Positions 61,232 through 64,000 of a DNA stretch of 64,000 nt are shown here, piece by piece. The position numbers were made by a program, and so were the translations under genes. The number at the start of each line of letters is the position of its first letter. The first letter of the stretch is position 1. The notes under the pieces are model-generated. The model saw only the letters and a program-made list of their open reading frames with translations, made no database searches and was not told the origin of the DNA. This DNA is from Limonium bicolor (taxonomy: Eukaryota > Streptophyta > Magnoliopsida > Caryophyllales > Plumbaginaceae). The stretch spans positions 346,269,636 through 346,333,635 of the forward strand of contig CM041776.1 in the NCBI GenBank assembly GCA_023374045.1. Reading direction: 5' to 3'.

Positions 61232-62461
61232 ATGTCCCACAACCGCCAGCGCTACCACTCCGGCCCTCTCCCTTCTTGCTTCCGCCCAATTGCTGACGCT
61301 GCCGCCGATGTAAACCCTTCCACACCGCTCCCACCTCCAACTTCCACTGCCACCTCCAACCTCTCCACAAGTCTCTACCACACCAGACTCGGAATCTTCA
61401 CAATCACTTGGTCTCGCAACCTCTTCGGCCGCTCCCTCCGCATTCAACTCCTCCCCGACGACATCTCTACTAACCATTCTTTACACAAAACCAACCATCG
61501 TTCCCTTTCCTTCCCTACCCCACACTCACTATTCTCCGCCGAATTATCCCCTTCCTTCCACCTCATCCTCAAACCCTACATCTTCTGGAACAAACATGGC
61601 CACAAAAAACTCCCAATTTCCCCAACCACCGCCACCGCCACAGTCCACTGGGATTTCACCCACGCCAAATTTGGAACCGGACCGGACCCTGAATCTGGCT
61701 ACTACATCGCCATCCTCTCCCCTGACGGAGAAATCGCTCTCCTCCTTGGAGACATGGACCGTCACGCCTACGCCAAGATCACCAAACCGAAGAAGAGATC
61801 AATTATTAACTCACGGCCACCAGCGCCAGTACTTCCTTCCTCCACCGGACGGGAATCTAGCCAGCAGGCGCTAGTTGTACGAAGAGAGCACGTGCATCAG
61901 GGTGCGACGACCAAGCTTCACAGGACAAAGGCGCAATTCGGGGGGAAGACACGGGAGTTATCGGTCGAGTGCGACGAGGATAGTCCTGATCCGAGGTTGG
62001 TGATTAAAGTCGATTCTGAGAAGGTTATGCTTGTTAGGCATCTGAAATGGAAGTTCCGTGGTAGTGAGCGTGTTGAGGTTGATGGGTGTCCGATTCGAAT
62101 CTCGTGGGATGTGTATAATTGGTTGTTCCAGGCTGGTGGTGGTAAGAGAAGTGGCGATGACGATGGAAGTTTCGCCGTTTTCACGTTTCGGTTTGACGAA
62201 CGGCCGGTTGGTGGGCGAGACGCGGTGGGTGTGAGGGAGGAGAGAGTGTTCTGGTCAGGGGATTTGACTGGATTGGGGACCGGGAAGCTGATGAAAAAGT
62301 GTATGAAGAAGACAAAGGCAAGAAGCTCGTCGGCGTCGTCAATGTCGTCGGCGTCGTCGTCCGGCTGTGGGTCGGTGTTGGAGTGGGAGAGCGTTGAGGA
62401 GAACGAGCTTAAGGGCGGACCCACTGCTTTCTCGTTAGTCGTCTATGCTTCCAAGAGTTGA
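61232..62461 (+). CDS. DUF868 family protein
   Basis: A single-exon gene of 409 residues in the plant-specific DUF868 family, whose biochemical role is not established. Landmarks in order: a Pro/Ser/Thr-rich N-terminus, then SLYHTRLGIFTITWSRNLFG at about residue 48, then FHLILKPYIFWNKHG, VHWDFTHAKFG and SGYYIAILSPDGEIALLLGD. After a variable linker come HRTKAQFGGKTRELSVEC, LVIKVDSEKVMLVRHLKWKF, GCPIRISWDVYNWLF and FAVFTFRFD. A serine-rich tract (SSSASSMSSASSSGC) and SVLEWESVEENEL-like C-terminus close the protein, as usual in the family. The start codon follows a C/T-rich leader and is the first ATG in frame. No signal peptide or membrane span is seen. GC content is clearly higher than in the flanking DNA. 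The gene appears intact. Confidence 0.92.
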   Translation: MSHNRQRYHSGPLPSCFRPIADAAADVNPSTPLPPPTSTATSNLSTSLYHTRLGIFTITWSRNLFGRSLRIQLLPDDISTNHSLHKTNHRSLSFPTPHSLFSAELSPSFHLILKPYIFWNKHGHKKLPISPTTATATVHWDFTHAKFGTGPDPESGYYIAILSPDGEIALLLGDMDRHAYAKITKPKKRSIINSRPPAPVLPSSTGRESSQQALVVRREHVHQGATTKLHRTKAQFGGKTRELSVECDEDSPDPRLVIKVDSEKVMLVRHLKWKFRGSERVEVDGCPIRISWDVYNWLFQAGGGKRSGDDDGSFAVFTFRFDERPVGGRDAVGVREERVFWSGDLTGLGTGKLMKKCMKKTKARSSSASSMSSASSSGCGSVLEWESVEENELKGGPTAFSLVVYASKS

Positions 62462-63388
62462 TTTTTTGTTGCTTGTCTTCGTTTTGATCTCCAATTGAAT
62501 TGGTCAGTGTTGTTTGTGGAAATTTTTTGTACAACTCTTAATAATCTTACGTTGCTGATTTTTTTTCTCTTTGTTTTCACCTTTCACCAACGGGAAGGTC
62601 CATTTATGGTTTGCTGCTTAACCGCATTATACAATTCATCAGTATATTTGGTTAGGGGGAGAACTGAATCAAATTTGTATATCAGTTTCAGATTCTACCC
62701 ATACACTAGTCATATGGGTTTGAGATTCCTAGATTTGAATGGTGGTTTTGGCTGTTCATTACCTTGAAAAAAATTATTATAAGAACTCTCCATAAGAAAG
62801 CGCTCGCTTTTAGCATCGCAATATCTAGATGTGTCTTTGATCATGGCATGTGTTATTCGAGAGTGGGTAAATCATATGCAGACCAAATAGGAGTTCCAGA
62901 ACAGACGAATTGTCAACTCTAGGTGGCTTCGGTAGATTGAAAAGTTTTAGGTGGCCTTGGTATGCCATTTTTCTTTTCTACCTCTTTCACACACAACCAC
63001 ACTACATTGATGCAAGGGTTTGATGTGCCAAACTAGCTTAATTTTCATACATGCACCACATTAAAAAACACTTGGTATTAGTGGATTTTGAGACTTTTTT
63101 TTTATATAGAAAGTAGATTTTGATACTTGGGTCAAGAACATAACCAATAATCCAACACAACTTACAAGATAAACAAACCGATTCACCAATCCACTAGGAC
63201 ATTACTTCACCATAAGCTTGGCCGCTACAAGACTCCAGTAATCCAGAAAAAAATGCTATGATCCTCACACAAGTAGCTGGCCCGCAACGTACAGAGTGAT
63301 CTTATTGTCAGCGTTTGAAACAGAATAGTGCAGTTTCATCATATTTCGCCGCAATCATCCATTTCTTCGATGGTGTTTAAATATACTA
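62462..63388. other. Shared 3' region between DUF868 and the partial gene
   Basis: The two genes converge here. The frame at 62,495-62,767 has a hydrophobic N-terminus but no known family and sits in the probable DUF868 3' UTR. Confidence 0.4.
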
Positions 63389-64000
63389 TCAGTCTCTTCT
63401 TTGAAGATGTTCAAATGCCGCAAGCATAGTGGAACGCATGATGGCAATCTCCACAAGCGTCTCTAGTGCTGCAATTACAAACAGGAGACGAGGTTTATGT
63501 ATTTTTGGCCCCCGACAAGATAACAAAAAACCAATAGGTGGAAGAGCTATGTCAAGTCTTGACCTGTCTCAAACGAAAGTTGAGCATCCTTTAGTTTAGG
63601 AGAAACTAAACCCCCAAAAACCGCAACTGATTTCTGTCGTTCCTTCTGGACCTGAAGGAAGGTAATTTCAAATGCCATGCTTGATATATCTTATTAGAAT
63701 GTCAGCAATACAAGCATACCCGACTGGTTAGAAATTAGGAAAACTCTCAGACATGTGGGTAGAAATAAACCATTCAGGCAGTCAGTCATTCCCTGGAAGA
63801 AGATATCAAAGGCAGGAGAAAAAAACTCACTTGTTCCTCGGAAGGTAGAGGAGAACCTCCGCCACTCAGTGACCTTTCATCTTGCATTTCTTCACAAAAA
63901 ATAAACAATCGACTTAATGGAGGATGTTTACTATAATCACACTATGCATCTCTAGACATCACTAATACCCTTGGACGGAAAATATCTAAACTACTCACCT
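63389..64000 (-). CDS. Unrecognised spliced gene, 3' part only
   Basis: The minus strand carries three well-formed coding exons: 63,831-63,889, 63,564-63,651 and 63,389-63,468, with AG/GT boundaries and matching phases. A fourth donor (AG-GTGAGT) lies at 63,994-64,000, so the gene continues past the window. The visible product contains MQDERSLSGGGSPLPSEEQ, VQKERQKSVAVFGGLVSPK, LKDAQLSFETALETLVEIAI and ends MRSTMLAAFEHLQRRD. The last 40 residues look helical and amphipathic, as in a coiled-coil or small complex subunit, but I do not recognise the family. The splice phases (0, then 1) and the uninterrupted frame argue for a real gene. Confidence 0.7.

Noticed and set aside
61163..62424. Antisense frames opposite the DUF868 gene (61,163-61,477; 61,918-62,424)
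   Set aside because: They are shadows of a GC-rich coding exon; only the plus-strand frame matches a family.
1..64000. CRISPR arrays, bacterial operons, phage or plasmid content
   Set aside because: All tandem repeats seen are plant-type minisatellites or transposon repeats; genes are spliced plant genes.
1..64000. Functional tRNA, rRNA or snRNA genes
   Set aside because: No sequence was seen that folds into a full tRNA or matches rRNA; the only A/B-box-like pair (48.6-48.7 kb) is a SINE-like fragment. Short ncRNA cannot be excluded by eye.

Overview
This is nuclear DNA of a flowering plant, most likely a eudicot. The evidence is spliced genes with GT-AG introns, plant-specific families (an ERF factor of the ERF003 type, a DUF868 protein, an F-box/FBA gene, a receptor-like kinase), and a ribosomal-protein promoter with telo-box and site II motifs. 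Intergenic DNA is very AT-rich and full of plant transposons. I cannot name the species; there is no organelle or bacterial signature.

Layout. 0-13.4 kb is repeat DNA: a block with a matched pair of hairpin modules (0.95-1.5 kb), two related long LTR-like elements facing each other around a 0.5 kb spacer (about 3.3-7.23 kb and 7.75-12.5 kb), and a minus-strand LINE reverse-transcriptase fossil. 14.7-17.1 kb holds a decayed F-box gene with repeated upstream DNA. 18.9-24.9 kb is gene-free: a 0.69 kb tandem duplication, two hAT-type elements rich in GGGT/GGCCC, a 1.27 kb PIF/Harbinger element with an exact TTA target duplication, and a short LTR-like relic. 27.6-31.7 kb is a genic island: a receptor-like kinase locus with two frameshifts, then, convergently, an intact ribosomal protein eL39 gene. 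32.5-36.9 kb carries many small DNA transposons (Stowaway, hAT, Harbinger-like). 37.9-39.7 kb resembles a Ty3/gypsy LTR. 40.56-47.65 kb is a nested structure: a LINE with a 12-bp target duplication and poly-A tail, split by a 5.18 kb CACTA transposon, which itself carries several exons of the splicing-factor gene SF3a60 (SF3A3). 48.2-48.6 kb is the end of a second CACTA family. 51.3-51.9 kb is a hAT element with a perfect 8-bp duplication. 55.0-55.8 kb is an intact ERF003-type gene, 61.2-62.5 kb an intact DUF868 gene, and 63.4-64.0 kb the 3' end of an unrecognised spliced gene running off the window.

The intact genes (eL39, ERF003-like, DUF868, the partial gene at the end) are ordinary single plant loci with no sign of working together. 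The most noteworthy objects are the SF3a60-carrying CACTA element inside a LINE, the receptor kinase locus broken at its glycine-rich loop, and the paired hairpin modules in the LTR-like elements at the left end.
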